A stretch of 64,000 nt of DNA from Protofrankia sp963555925 (GTDB lineage: Bacteria; Actinomycetota; Actinomycetes; Frankiales; Frankiaceae). Positions 16,874 through 26,145 of the stretch are shown piece by piece; position 1 is the first letter of the stretch; every line of letters begins with the position of its first letter. Made by a program: the position numbers and the translations under genes. A model generated the notes under the pieces. The model saw nothing but the letters and a program-made list of their open reading frames with translations. It was not told the origin of the DNA and made no database searches. Location of the stretch: the NCBI GenBank assembly GCA_963555925.1, contig CAUVXJ010000011.1, positions 1 to 64,000 on the forward strand, read 5' to 3'.

Positions 16874-18624
16874 GGCGTTGCCTCCGAAGCGTTGTGGGCA
16901 TCGCGAACCGGACCGGAGGCCAGGACATGTTCGGCGAGCCGATCGGCGAAGGCCGCGATGGTCAGGGACGGATTGGCGCCGACCGGTCCGGGCATGGCGG
17001 CGCCGTCGGCGACATACAGGCCCCGGTGGCCGAACACCTCGCCCCATTGGTCGATCACCCCGCTGGCGATGTCCGCGCCCATGCCGGCGCCGCCGAGCGG
17101 GTGCACGGTGATGACCCGGGACAGCAGGCTGAGCGGGTTCTGCTGGAACTCACCGCCCATCTCCTTCGCGAGATCGGCCATGATGCGCTCCAGCCGGTCG
17201 AAGTACGGCCTGCTGCCAGCCGGATAGTTCTCGATCCGCAGGTAGTCGTCGTGCACGGACATCCGCCCGGTCGGGATGTCCCGTCCCATGCCGAGCATGG
17301 GCATCGAACCGGCGGATGCGGCCCCCGAGCCGAGCAGTCGACTGATCATTGTGCCGATCTGGGGTGACGGGTCGTCGTCGATGCGTGACAGGATCATCTG
17401 GTAGCCCGCACCGACGACCCGTGCGGCCAGACCGGTCAGCTGAGCGGCCTCAACGAGCCATTCCGCGAAACCGGGATAACCGGCGTCCTCGATGTAACAG
17501 CCGCGCTCAGCGCTGGTGGAGATGCCACCGTCACCTTTGATGATGTCCTCGACCGGGTCGGGTACCCGAACGGCGGTGGTGATGACCGGTGCCTGCGCGC
17601 TGCCGAGGGATGCACCGGGCACCCCGCGGACGAAACCGAGCAGGTCACCATTGCCGGAGAAACGCCGGCCGAGGGTGCGGGAGATCCCGGGCAGGGCCGC
17701 GCGATTGCGCAGCAGTAGATACGTGGTGCCCAGCGTTCCGGCGGCGAGGACGAGGCGGTTACAGGTGATTATCCGCTCCGGGATGGCGGTGAGGGCGCCG
17801 ATGTCACCTGGAGTGTGTACAACATAGCCAACTGTGTAGCCTCCGCCATCCCGCGGGGTAATCGAACCTACCTCGTGGTGGACCCGAAGGTCCGCACCAT
17901 GATGCGCCGCGGCAGAGAGATAGGTGTGGTCCAAGGTGTTCTTGCTGCCGTAGTTGCACCCGAGGTCGCACTCGCCGCATAACACACAGGTGATTCGCGG
18001 TCGTCCGTGGAGGTTGCCGTAGCCCGGATCCGGGATGGGCGCGCCCGGCACGGGCGGGGCGCCGCTCGATGCGAACGTCACCGCCAGCGGTGGCTGCTCG
18101 GCGGTGTAACCCAGGCGTCGCCCGGCCTGCGTCAGCAGTTCCGTCCGGCGGGATGCCTGGTAGCCGGGTTGCCCGGCCGGGAACCGCTGGGCGCTCAGCA
18201 TGGTTTCGACGGCCGCGTAGTGCGGCTCAAGATCGGCCCGGGTGATCGGCCAGCTCTCGTACCCCCCGCCCGCGGGCGCATCCCGGATGAACCACTTCTC
18301 GTCCTTGCGGAGCAGCACGTTGGCATAGATGAGCGAGCCGCCGCCCAGACCACTGGATACGACGGCCTCGAAGTCGGCGAACGACCATATGTCGAAAAGC
18401 CCGTGGCGTCCCCGCATCGGGTCCCAGAAGTTCGCCGCGAGGTCGGACGGTGAACGGGCGAATGACCCGGGGGGATACGCCTTTCCCCGCTCAAGAAGGA
18501 CGACGCGTCGCCCTGCCTCGGCGAACCGGTACGCGGTTACCGCGCCGCCGAACCCTGACCCGACAACCAGCACGTCGGTGTGTTCAACTCCAGTATCCTC
18601 GCGCGTCACGTTTACAACCCCCAT
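16870..18624 (-). CDS. FAD-dependent GMC oxidoreductase (cholesterol-oxidase-like)
   Basis: 584 residues. The N-terminal dinucleotide fold has VVGSGFGG near residues 20-27, followed by LLERGKAYPPGSF and GLGGGSLIYANV. A cysteine-rich stretch, CVLCGECDLGCNYGSKNT, lies near residue 215, as in bacterial cholesterol-oxidase-like GMC enzymes. The C-terminal HPLGGAGMG and YVADGAAMPGPVGANPSLTI are the family's active-site and FAD-closing motifs. It oxidises an alcohol, probably a sterol or another hydrophobic substrate; this is inferred. No signal peptide is seen. It is the first gene of a three-gene coupled operon. Confidence 0.85.
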   Translation of the reverse strand: MGVVNVTREDTGVEHTDVLVVGSGFGGAVTAYRFAEAGRRVVLLERGKAYPPGSFARSPSDLAANFWDPMRGRHGLFDIWSFADFEAVVSSGLGGGSLIYANVLLRKDEKWFIRDAPAGGGYESWPITRADLEPHYAAVETMLSAQRFPAGQPGYQASRRTELLTQAGRRLGYTAEQPPLAVTFASSGAPPVPGAPIPDPGYGNLHGRPRITCVLCGECDLGCNYGSKNTLDHTYLSAAAHHGADLRVHHEVGSITPRDGGGYTVGYVVHTPGDIGALTAIPERIITCNRLVLAAGTLGTTYLLLRNRAALPGISRTLGRRFSGNGDLLGFVRGVPGASLGSAQAPVITTAVRVPDPVEDIIKGDGGISTSAERGCYIEDAGYPGFAEWLVEAAQLTGLAARVVGAGYQMILSRIDDDPSPQIGTMISRLLGSGAASAGSMPMLGMGRDIPTGRMSVHDDYLRIENYPAGSRPYFDRLERIMADLAKEMGGEFQQNPLSLLSRVITVHPLGGAGMGADIASGVIDQWGEVFGHRGLYVADGAAMPGPVGANPSLTIAAFADRLAEHVLASGPVRDAHNASEATP

Positions 18625-18789
18625 ACCCGCGGCCTGCCGTCTGGGAACACTCCGCCTACGGGCGGGATTGAGTCAACCACACCGGCCCGGTGGCCGTGCA
18701 GCGCGTAGTCGTATCCCCGACAGGGCGTCCGGTCAGTCCGCACCGGGCGCCACCGGCGCCTCGCCCGGGTCAAAGCATTGTTCTGTGCG

Positions 18790-19782
18790 TCAAGGCCCGT
18801 CGGCGTGTTGCGGAGGATGCTCGGCCGGTCCGGTGATGAGGGCGAGGACGGTGGTGCGGGGCGGGATCGCGCCACTCCGCACGAGGGCGAAGATTCCGTA
18901 CATCATCTTCGCCACGTACACGGTTTCGAGCCGGATTTCGTGGCGATCAGCGAAGTCGTCGACAAAAGACCGAAGCTCCGGTGGCCTTTTCGCGAAGCCA
19001 CCGAAGTGGAAGTCGCATTCGACGCGCCAGTTGTCGGTCGGCCGGCCGAAGGTGGCGCGTTGCAGGTCTGCGACCACCCCGGTGAGGAACTGCCCGCCCT
19101 TCAGCGCGGCGAATCCAATGGCCGTGCGGCCCGGCTTCACGTCGGCGGAGGTGCCAGCGGAGGTGCCGGCCGCGAGACCCGCCGCGATGCCGGCCAACGT
19201 GCCACCCGTGCCGCACGCACAGCAGACCAGGTCGAAGTCGATCTCGCCCGCGGCGTCGACCTCGGTGATGATCTCGGTGCAGCCGCGGACCCCGGCGGGG
19301 TTGCTGCCACCCTCCGGCAGGCAGACGAAGTCACCGAAGCGTGCCCGCAGGTCGGCGATGACCGCCGGGTCGTCCTTGCGGCGGTAGGTGGATCTGTCCA
19401 GGTAGGTCAGCCGCATCCCACTGGCGGTGGCGGCCGACAAGGACCAGTTGAGCGGCAGGTGCTCCTCCCCGCGGATCACGCCGATCGTTCCGATTCCGAT
19501 GATCTTTCCCGCGGCGGCCGTCGCGCGGATGTGGTTGGAGAAGGCGCCGCCGAAGGTCAGCACGGTCGACATCCCCGATGCGGTGGCGTCGGCCAGGTTG
19601 TGCCTGAGCTTGCGCCATTTGTTTCCCGGCACGTCGTCGCTGATGAGGTCGTCGCGTTTGACGAAGACCCGGACACCGTGGCGCGCGAGCCGGTCGTCGT
19701 GCAACTGCTCGACCGGGGACGGCAGCCGAAGGCCGAAATCCGCATCCTGGCCGAATGCCGTCCCCCGGTCGGATTCCGTCAC
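18790..19782 (-). CDS. PLP-dependent D-cysteine desulfhydrase / ACC deaminase family enzyme
   Basis: 330 residues from GTG 19782. The family marks are the PLP-lysine motif VPGNKWRKL near residues 45-53, GGAFSNHIRATAAAG, LPEGGSNPAG and the phosphate-cradle CGTGGTLAGIAAG. Members deaminate D-cysteine or 1-aminocyclopropane-1-carboxylate; I cannot separate the two by eye. A DNA duplication of about 28 bp with 32-bp period covers the start (19751-19810), so the N-terminal residues are partly repeated in the upstream leader and the start is uncertain. It lies 38 bases downstream of the SRPBCC gene. Confidence 0.8.
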   Translation of the reverse strand: MTESDRGTAFGQDADFGLRLPSPVEQLHDDRLARHGVRVFVKRDDLISDDVPGNKWRKLRHNLADATASGMSTVLTFGGAFSNHIRATAAAGKIIGIGTIGVIRGEEHLPLNWSLSAATASGMRLTYLDRSTYRRKDDPAVIADLRARFGDFVCLPEGGSNPAGVRGCTEIITEVDAAGEIDFDLVCCACGTGGTLAGIAAGLAAGTSAGTSADVKPGRTAIGFAALKGGQFLTGVVADLQRATFGRPTDNWRVECDFHFGGFAKRPPELRSFVDDFADRHEIRLETVYVAKMMYGIFALVRSGAIPPRTTVLALITGPAEHPPQHADGP

Positions 19783-19810
19783 CCGAATGCCGTCCCCCGG
19801 TCGGATTCCG
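19751..19810. repeat. 28-bp direct repeat over the desulfhydrase start
   Basis: CCGAATGCCGTCCCCCGGTC plus eight further identical bases occurs at 19751-19778 and 19783-19810. One copy is inside the coding sequence and one lies just upstream of the GTG start. Confidence 0.9.
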
Positions 19811-19820
19811 CCCTCGATTG

Positions 19821-20279
19821 TCAGCCCAGCCGAGGCGCGATGTTGTCCAGAACACCGTTCCACAGCTTGCGGATGCCGATCGGCGCGAAGGTCCGCTCGA
19901 AGAAGCCGCCGATCCCGCTCGCGCCCGACCAGCTCGTCTCCACCGATATCCGGGACGCCCCGGCATCGGTGGGCGTAACGGTCCAGACCGTGCGTAGAGT
20001 GGAGTTCTGGTCGGCTTCGATGAGGGTCTGACCGGGAACCGGCGCGGATACGACCGCCTCGACGGTACGGACGCGGCGCCGGGTCGCGTGCAGTTGGTAG
20101 CGGATCCGGGTCCCGGCGCCAGTACCGCCCTCGACCACCTCGTAGTCGGTGATCATATCGGGCCATGCCTCGGCGCGGCTGCCCTTGTAGTCGCCGAGCG
20201 CGTCGACGACCTTCGCCGGCGCCGCCGTCACGACCCGCTCGACCACTACCTTGATCTGCGCCACCCGAACTCCATCCAT
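19821..20279 (-). CDS. SRPBCC-family (polyketide cyclase/dehydrase-like) protein
   Basis: About 152 residues. The pattern is that of the START/SRPBCC fold: a first strand VAQIKVVVERVV, AAPAKVVDALGDY, then antiparallel strands ending ETSWSGASGIGGFFERTFAP and the long C-terminal helix FAPIGIRKLWNGVLDNIAPRL. Members bind hydrophobic ligands. The start is either ATG 20279 or GTG 20264, the latter having GGAG 5 nt upstream. The frame is open further up to 20366, but that part is made of 15-bp DNA repeats encoding NGAAI units and is probably leader. It is followed by the desulfhydrase-like gene. Confidence 0.7.
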   Translation of the reverse strand: MDGVRVAQIKVVVERVVTAAPAKVVDALGDYKGSRAEAWPDMITDYEVVEGGTGAGTRIRYQLHATRRRVRTVEAVVSAPVPGQTLIEADQNSTLRTVWTVTPTDAGASRISVETSWSGASGIGGFFERTFAPIGIRKLWNGVLDNIAPRLG

Positions 20280-20334
20280 AGCCGCACCGTTTATAGCCGC
20301 ACCGTTTATAGCCGCACCGTTCATGACCGCACCC
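20278..20334. repeat. 15-bp tandem repeat upstream of SRPBCC gene
   Basis: ATAGCCGCACCGTTT is repeated three times at exact 15-bp period (last base varies), with a partial fourth copy. It lies immediately upstream of the preferred start of the SRPBCC gene. Confidence 0.85.
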
Positions 20335-20377
20335 GTCCGGGGCCCCGGCCGACCTTGCCATGCCATGACCGACCTTG

Positions 20378-22189
20378 TCAGGGCCGACCTGGGGTTTTGT
20401 CGAGCAGCCAGAGGTCGACGCCGTCGACGTACCGCCCGGGTTCACCCGCCAGCCCCGTCAGCAAGGTCACGAGTTCGTCGTGGTGGTCGCTGGGGCCAAG
20501 GATGATCGTATTCAGATGGTAGCGGTCGAAGGTGGCCGCCAACCCGGGTTGTCGCAAGGCCGCCGCCGCGGTGCTCTGGCCCGTCGCGACGGCGATGAGG
20601 GCCGAGTTCAGCGGGTCGACCTCCGGATGGAAGCTGGACCGTCCATTACGGTCGGGAACCGTACAGTAGCAACCCGCCATGACGAAGCGGAAGTCGGCCT
20701 GCGCCTGCCAGAGCATCGCGATGTTCTGCTCGGGATACGGGTAGGGCACGACCAGCGCCGTCGCAGCCTCGGGCAGGGTGGCGACCTGTGGGCCGGTGAA
20801 GAACCTCGGTGTCACGGTGCTGAAGGTGAGGGGCGTGGCCGGTATCAGCGGCACGAGCGCGGCGGCGGCAACGATGCCGGTGGCGGCGTGCAGCCGTGGT
20901 GGCCGTGCCTGGTCGAGCCAGACCGCGATCATCGCGCCCGCCGCCAGCACGAGGTACAGCGACAGCCGGGACGGCAGTGCGTTGTGGAGCACCGGTCCCA
21001 GCTCCAGCAGGCGCCATGGCAGCGGGATGCGAGTGCCGTGCCCGCCGACGTGCAGGTGCGGGCCGAGCGACAGGACAGCGACGACGGCGAACAGCGGCGC
21101 GCACACGGCCACCAGCGGGTTGCGGCGCAACCGCACCGCGATGAACGCGAGCAGAGCCAACAGCGGGAGACCGACGTAGCCGCTGACCTCGACCGCGTTG
21201 CCGGAGAACCGCAGGCTCTCCCGAACGGCGACGTCCGGGCCGACAGCCTGTAGTGGTGTGGGCGTGGCGAAGGTGAGCAGGTCCGACACTGCGATGTCCG
21301 ATGGCTGGATTGATCCGTGGACGCGCTGTGGGCCGAAGAACTGGATGTAGAGCGGCCAGGCGAGCAGCACGGTGGCGACGACCGCGCAGACCGCGAGTCC
21401 GCGTACCGTCGCCGCGGCACGCGGGCGCACCTGGTCGCGGTGCCGCACGCACAGGATCGCGATGCCGATCACCGCCACCACCGCCGATGTCGCCAGCACT
21501 TCCTCGCTGATCAGCGCCTGGGCGGCCACGGCTGCGCCGAGCAGCGCGCCGGTCCGCGCGATTGTGCGTTGGCGGATGAGCAGGTCGTCCAGCAGCAGCA
21601 GGAGGATCGGGGGAAAGAGCGCGAACGACAGGTGCAGGTGTCCGTAGGAAGCGCCGATGATGTAGGGGCTGAAGCCGTAGAGCAGCCCGGCGACGGCGGC
21701 GGGGAACGCGGCGGTCCAGCGCCGCATCACCAGGAACATCACCCAGCCGGACAGTGCCGGCGCGAGCGTTGTCAGCACTTGGAAGGCCACGAGCGGCCCG
21801 GCCAGCACGGTGATCGGCGCGGCCACCACACCGAGCAGCGGCACACCGGTGCTCCACATGATGTTGACGCCGTCCGGGGCGTTCAGGAAGTGGGTGACGA
21901 ACGGATCGAGCCCGTGGGAGATCGCGTAGGGGGTCCATGCCAGGTACCAGGAGAACAGGATGGCGTCACCGCCGCCGTAAACCCTGCTACCCAGCCCCGT
22001 CCAGCCGTCCCAGAATAACGCCACGGACAGTGCGCAGAACCCGGCGAGGACTCCCAGCGCGACAAACCCCCTGCGTTTCCCCGCCGGGGCGGCGAGCGAG
22101 CTGCCAGCGCCGATGTCTGTAGCCACACCGATGTCGGTTGCCGCATCGACGTCCGAGAGCGCGTTGATCTCAGCAGCCGTCACGGGCAT
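20378..22189 (-). CDS. Polytopic membrane protein, GT-C-type glycosyltransferase-like
   Basis: 603 residues with about 11-12 membrane helices. After a short cytoplasmic N-terminus and the first helix comes the loop YGGGDAILFSWYLAWTPYA with an acidic residue in the position typical of GT-C enzymes. The C-terminal 130 residues (from about LPEAATALVVPYPYPEQ) form a soluble domain. It resembles actinobacterial membrane proteins annotated as glycosyltransferases of unknown specificity. It is on the same strand as the SRPBCC gene, with a 98-base spacer that includes the 15-bp repeats; the relation is unclear. Confidence 0.7.
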   Translation of the reverse strand: MPVTAAEINALSDVDAATDIGVATDIGAGSSLAAPAGKRRGFVALGVLAGFCALSVALFWDGWTGLGSRVYGGGDAILFSWYLAWTPYAISHGLDPFVTHFLNAPDGVNIMWSTGVPLLGVVAAPITVLAGPLVAFQVLTTLAPALSGWVMFLVMRRWTAAFPAAVAGLLYGFSPYIIGASYGHLHLSFALFPPILLLLLDDLLIRQRTIARTGALLGAAVAAQALISEEVLATSAVVAVIGIAILCVRHRDQVRPRAAATVRGLAVCAVVATVLLAWPLYIQFFGPQRVHGSIQPSDIAVSDLLTFATPTPLQAVGPDVAVRESLRFSGNAVEVSGYVGLPLLALLAFIAVRLRRNPLVAVCAPLFAVVAVLSLGPHLHVGGHGTRIPLPWRLLELGPVLHNALPSRLSLYLVLAAGAMIAVWLDQARPPRLHAATGIVAAAALVPLIPATPLTFSTVTPRFFTGPQVATLPEAATALVVPYPYPEQNIAMLWQAQADFRFVMAGCYCTVPDRNGRSSFHPEVDPLNSALIAVATGQSTAAAALRQPGLAATFDRYHLNTIILGPSDHHDELVTLLTGLAGEPGRYVDGVDLWLLDKTPGRP

Positions 22190-22343
22190 CCCCTCACGTC
22201 GTCGCCGGCGAGCCGGCTCGTCCGGAGCGCCGTCGTGGCGCGGACATCGCGCTGTGTGCTGGACTCTGCTGTCCTGGACTTCTCGCCAGCGTTGCGCACT
22301 CTTCCCCGCAGAAGCAGAAGCTTAGGCCACCGGAAACAGGTGA

Positions 22344-25300
22344 TTACCGGTGGGCTTCGCGGCGCTGCGAGGGGAAACCGGTACGGGCGGTGGCTCGCAG
22401 TCGCGCGAGGCCCGCCAGCAGGCGCAGTTCGTCGACCGTGCGCGCGGCGCTGTCGAGCAGCGCAGGTGACATCACCAGTGCCGCCAGTACCTGCGCTCGC
22501 GACAACGCGACGTTCAGGCGGTTGCGGGAGAGCAGAAAGTCCAGCCCGCGGGGAGCCTCGGACGCGCTGGACGTGGTCAGCGACACGATGACCACGGGTG
22601 CCTCCTGGCCCTGGAACCGGTCGACGGTCCCGACCCGGACACCGTGGATCCCGGCCTTGCGCAGCGCGTGGTCGATGGCACGCACCTGGCGGTTGTACGG
22701 GGCGACCACCAGCACATCCCGACCGCTCAGGATGCGTTCGCCGTCGAGGTCGACGAAAGGCCGGCCCAGGACGGTCTCCACCAGGCCGCGGACTGCTGCC
22801 ACCTCCGGATCCGACCGGGTGGTGTTGGCGTGGTGGAGCACGTCGTGCAGGTAGAGGCCAGCGGCGATGCCGTCGAGGCGGCGGCCGGCGGTCAGCGGGT
22901 GGGCGTGCAGGCGTCCCCGGTAGGCCAGCGCCGAGACCGGCTCGCACACGTCCGGGTGCATCCGCCTGGTCAGATCGAGGAAATAGCCGAATTCGGCCGG
23001 GATGACATCGTCCGATCCGAGCAGATGGGAAAGGGCCGAGGCATCTGCGCCGTCCGGGTGGATCCCGGTGACAACCTGGGGAAGTTGCTGGGGGTCGCCG
23101 AGCAGCACGAGGTTGCGGGCGGCGCCGGCAACGGCCAGGGTGTCGGCGAGTGCGAACTGGCCCGCCTCATCGATGATCAGTACGTCGAACGGTTCCGCAC
23201 GCAGCGCGGGGTTCGCAAAAGCCCACGACGTGTCACCGACCAGATGCCCGTCCGGGTGCGCCGCGCGCCAGGCGACCAACGCGCGGAGATCGCGGGGGCA
23301 GTCCCACGGCGCGAGGGGGTCGGGCTTCTGCCCGGCACGCAGTTTTTTCGCCGCCGGTATCCCGTTCCCCGGCATTCCGTTCCCCGGTATCCCGGTGGCC
23401 GTCAGCTGCTGGGGGGCCTCCGGGCGAGGCGGCTCCGCCATGGTGCCTCTCCCTACGGCCGTCAGCATGGCGTTCTCGATCGCCTTGTGGCTGGTCGAGC
23501 ACACCCCGACCGTGCGGCCCTGCCCGACCAGATGGCGGATCAACCGTCCGGCCAGATAGGTCTTGCCGGCCCCGGGCGGCCCCTGCACGGCCAGGTAGGA
23601 CCCGGCGAGCGCGTCGACGGCGGCGAGCACGGTGGTGATCAGGTCACCGTCGTACTCGGCCGGGTCGGGTAGACCGACCCGGCCGGCGGGCTGTCCGACC
23701 AGGCGTGGCGGGCGGCGGCGCAGCAGATCCATCGCCGGGCCGTCGACGGCCGCACGGTTGGCAAGGCCCGCGGCGACGACGCTGGCAAGCTCCGCGATCG
23801 CGGCCGGTTTCGGTTCGGGACGCACCGGCACGCCGGGCAGCACCGCGATCGGCAGCTCGGTGGTGGTCCCGCCATGCCCGGCCCCGTCGGGCATGGCGGT
23901 CTCGCGGATGAGCAGCCGGTCCGGGCCGGCACGCTCGATCTCGCCGTCGCGGGTGGTGCCGTCGGCCCCGCCGATCCCCGGGTAGAGCAGCCGCACCCGT
24001 TCGCCGTCGGAGTACGGGTGGGTGCCGTCAGGGTCGAGGGTGGCCAGCAGGCCCCGTCGGGTTCGCGTGCGCCGCCCGGACGGGACGGCCCAGTCCTCCA
24101 CGACGGTCCAGCCCAGCGGGACGGCGCAGTTGTCGTTCGCCTCCAGCGCCGCCCGGTCGGCGGCGAGCCAGCTGAAGAACTCCCACCACGCCGGTTTGTT
24201 CTCGCGCCGGTGGTAGCCGACGGCGGCGGCCAGCAACGCCCGTGCCCGCTCGTCGTCCGTCCAGGTCGTCGGGTCGTCCGGTAGGCCCGCGACCAGCGCG
24301 TCGACGGCCGCGTCAGGATGAGCCGCGGGCGCGGGCGCGGCGTCCCCGTCGTCAAGGCCCACCGGCGGGTCCACCGCCGCCAGGCCGGCTATACCCTGCG
24401 CCGCGCGCAGCTCCAGCAGCCAACGATGCAGGCGGTGGGTGGATACGCAGTCAATCCGGTTGTACTCGGCGATCTCACCGAGGATGTGGTCGGCGCCGGC
24501 GCGCTCGGAGTTTGCCAGGTGGACCACGACACTCTCGTAGGCGACGATGCTGTCGACCGCGGTCTTGACTTCCGTGCCACGGGCCCCGGGCAGGTACAGC
24601 GGTTCCAGATACTTGATCGAGTATGAGCGCTGGGAGATCTTCAGGCTGCGCCGGACAACCGTGTAGAGGTCGACGAGCGTGTGCCCGGCAAGCAGGTCGT
24701 CCACCTGCCGTTCGCGGGTGCCGTGCCGGGCCGCCAACCGCTTCAGGGCATTCGGCTCGTACGGGGCGTAGTGGTAGATGTGCGCCCGCGGATGGTCGGC
24801 GAGCCGCGCGGTCGCCCAGTCGATGAACTGTTCGAAGGCGCGCTTCTCGCCGGCGCGGTCGTGCGCCCAGAACGGGTGGAAGATCTCCTCCGGCGGCGCG
24901 GAGGAGCCATGATCGCGCCGCCTTTGGCCCTCGAGGGTCACGGCGCCGAACAGGTATTCCAGACCGGTGTTACCCAGGGCGTACGGGTCGCCCTCCATGT
25001 CGAAGTAGATGTCGCCGGGGTCCGGGGCGGGCAGGGACGCGAGCCCGTCCGGGACGACCACCCGGACGGTGACGGTGCCGGTCGGGTCGTCGTCGGTGCG
25101 GGTAGCGTCCTGAATGACCTGGAGCTCCGCCTGTAGCCGGAGCCCGGCGAAGGTTGCCGCGGCCATCGTCGGTGGACGCTGATCGTCACCAGCCGCGGCG
25201 AGATCCTCGACCGTGGTGATTGCGGCGGCCCGCAGCTTGCGGCGGGAGTCGGTGCGCAGGCCGGCGACCAGCGACAGGTCACGGGCGGCTTCCCGCCCCG

Positions 25301-26048
25301 CCGCGCAGTGGCCGGCGAACGCGCAGGTCGGGCACGCCGGTCTGGGCTGCGCCCAGGAAGGTGCCGGGATCGCCGGCTCGGTCGCGAGCTGCTCGGCCAA
25401 CCGGGTGCGGGCGTGGTCGACCATGGGTGCCACGTCGTCGACCCGCAGCGACTCCAGGCGACCGTCGCCGAGCAGCAGGTGGATGTGCGCCGCGACCTCC
25501 ACGCCGATTGTCGGCAGCGCCTGGGCATAGGCGGCGAGCTGCAGCACCGCGGCGGGGCGGGCATGCCGGGCGAGTTTGGCGTCGTACGGCTCGTAGCGGC
25601 CGGGTAGCGGTTCACCGGTGCGTTCGCCGGTGATCGGATCGAGGTGGCTGGCGATCAGAAAGTCGGGTCGGCCCTGGAAGGAGCCGTCGAAAAGCACGCC
25701 CTGGTAGATGACGGCGACGCCGGCGGCGACGGCGTTGCGGGTCTGATCCCTCGCTGCGGCCAGCGCGGTCAGGGTGTTCTCGGGCCGTTCGATCACCTGG
25801 ACCGCAGCCGGGCCGAAGACGCCCACGAGCCGCTCCAACCAGCGCCGCTCATGGGCGTCACCGTGGCGGACCAGCAGGTCGTCCGCATCGGACGTGCTGA
25901 TCGGCGCACCGGTGTCGTCGAGGCGCACGCCGGCTGCGCGGGCATGGGACAGCGCAAGCCGGTGCCCGCACTCGAGCGTATCGACGACATCGCCGGCAGA
26001 CACGACCCACCGCGCATGTCCGCCGGCGACGCCGTCGAATCGCTGCAT
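22344..26048 (-). CDS. TM0106-type RecB-like nuclease fused to SF1 helicase
   Basis: 1234 residues from ATG 26048, preceded by GGGGGG. The N-terminal third is a RecB-like PD-(D/E)XK nuclease (RPDFLIAS ... YDAKLAR ... LQLAAYAQAL) with a nearby cysteine cluster (CPTCAFAGHC) that could hold an iron-sulfur cluster. The middle has an RNase-H-like segment (DIYFDMEGDPYA, YNRIDCVSTHRL). The C-terminal part is a superfamily 1 helicase: Walker A GPPGAGKT near 826, DEAGQFALAD near 958, LLGDPQQLPQV, and the motif VGTVDRFQGQEAPVVIVSL. The protein probably unwinds and cuts DNA or RNA-DNA hybrids in repair or defence. No partner gene is adjacent. Confidence 0.85.
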   Translation of the reverse strand: MQRFDGVAGGHARWVVSAGDVVDTLECGHRLALSHARAAGVRLDDTGAPISTSDADDLLVRHGDAHERRWLERLVGVFGPAAVQVIERPENTLTALAAARDQTRNAVAAGVAVIYQGVLFDGSFQGRPDFLIASHLDPITGERTGEPLPGRYEPYDAKLARHARPAAVLQLAAYAQALPTIGVEVAAHIHLLLGDGRLESLRVDDVAPMVDHARTRLAEQLATEPAIPAPSWAQPRPACPTCAFAGHCAAGREAARDLSLVAGLRTDSRRKLRAAAITTVEDLAAAGDDQRPPTMAAATFAGLRLQAELQVIQDATRTDDDPTGTVTVRVVVPDGLASLPAPDPGDIYFDMEGDPYALGNTGLEYLFGAVTLEGQRRRDHGSSAPPEEIFHPFWAHDRAGEKRAFEQFIDWATARLADHPRAHIYHYAPYEPNALKRLAARHGTRERQVDDLLAGHTLVDLYTVVRRSLKISQRSYSIKYLEPLYLPGARGTEVKTAVDSIVAYESVVVHLANSERAGADHILGEIAEYNRIDCVSTHRLHRWLLELRAAQGIAGLAAVDPPVGLDDGDAAPAPAAHPDAAVDALVAGLPDDPTTWTDDERARALLAAAVGYHRRENKPAWWEFFSWLAADRAALEANDNCAVPLGWTVVEDWAVPSGRRTRTRRGLLATLDPDGTHPYSDGERVRLLYPGIGGADGTTRDGEIERAGPDRLLIRETAMPDGAGHGGTTTELPIAVLPGVPVRPEPKPAAIAELASVVAAGLANRAAVDGPAMDLLRRRPPRLVGQPAGRVGLPDPAEYDGDLITTVLAAVDALAGSYLAVQGPPGAGKTYLAGRLIRHLVGQGRTVGVCSTSHKAIENAMLTAVGRGTMAEPPRPEAPQQLTATGIPGNGMPGNGIPAAKKLRAGQKPDPLAPWDCPRDLRALVAWRAAHPDGHLVGDTSWAFANPALRAEPFDVLIIDEAGQFALADTLAVAGAARNLVLLGDPQQLPQVVTGIHPDGADASALSHLLGSDDVIPAEFGYFLDLTRRMHPDVCEPVSALAYRGRLHAHPLTAGRRLDGIAAGLYLHDVLHHANTTRSDPEVAAVRGLVETVLGRPFVDLDGERILSGRDVLVVAPYNRQVRAIDHALRKAGIHGVRVGTVDRFQGQEAPVVIVSLTTSSASEAPRGLDFLLSRNRLNVALSRAQVLAALVMSPALLDSAARTVDELRLLAGLARLRATARTGFPSQRREAHR

Positions 26049-26145
26049 GTCCCCCCCATCCGCGTGATGCTCACGAACCCCGTAGCCGTCCTGCGTGACC
26101 ATCGTGGGTCGGCAGCTCGACCATCCTGCCTCGGCCGGTGGCGGC

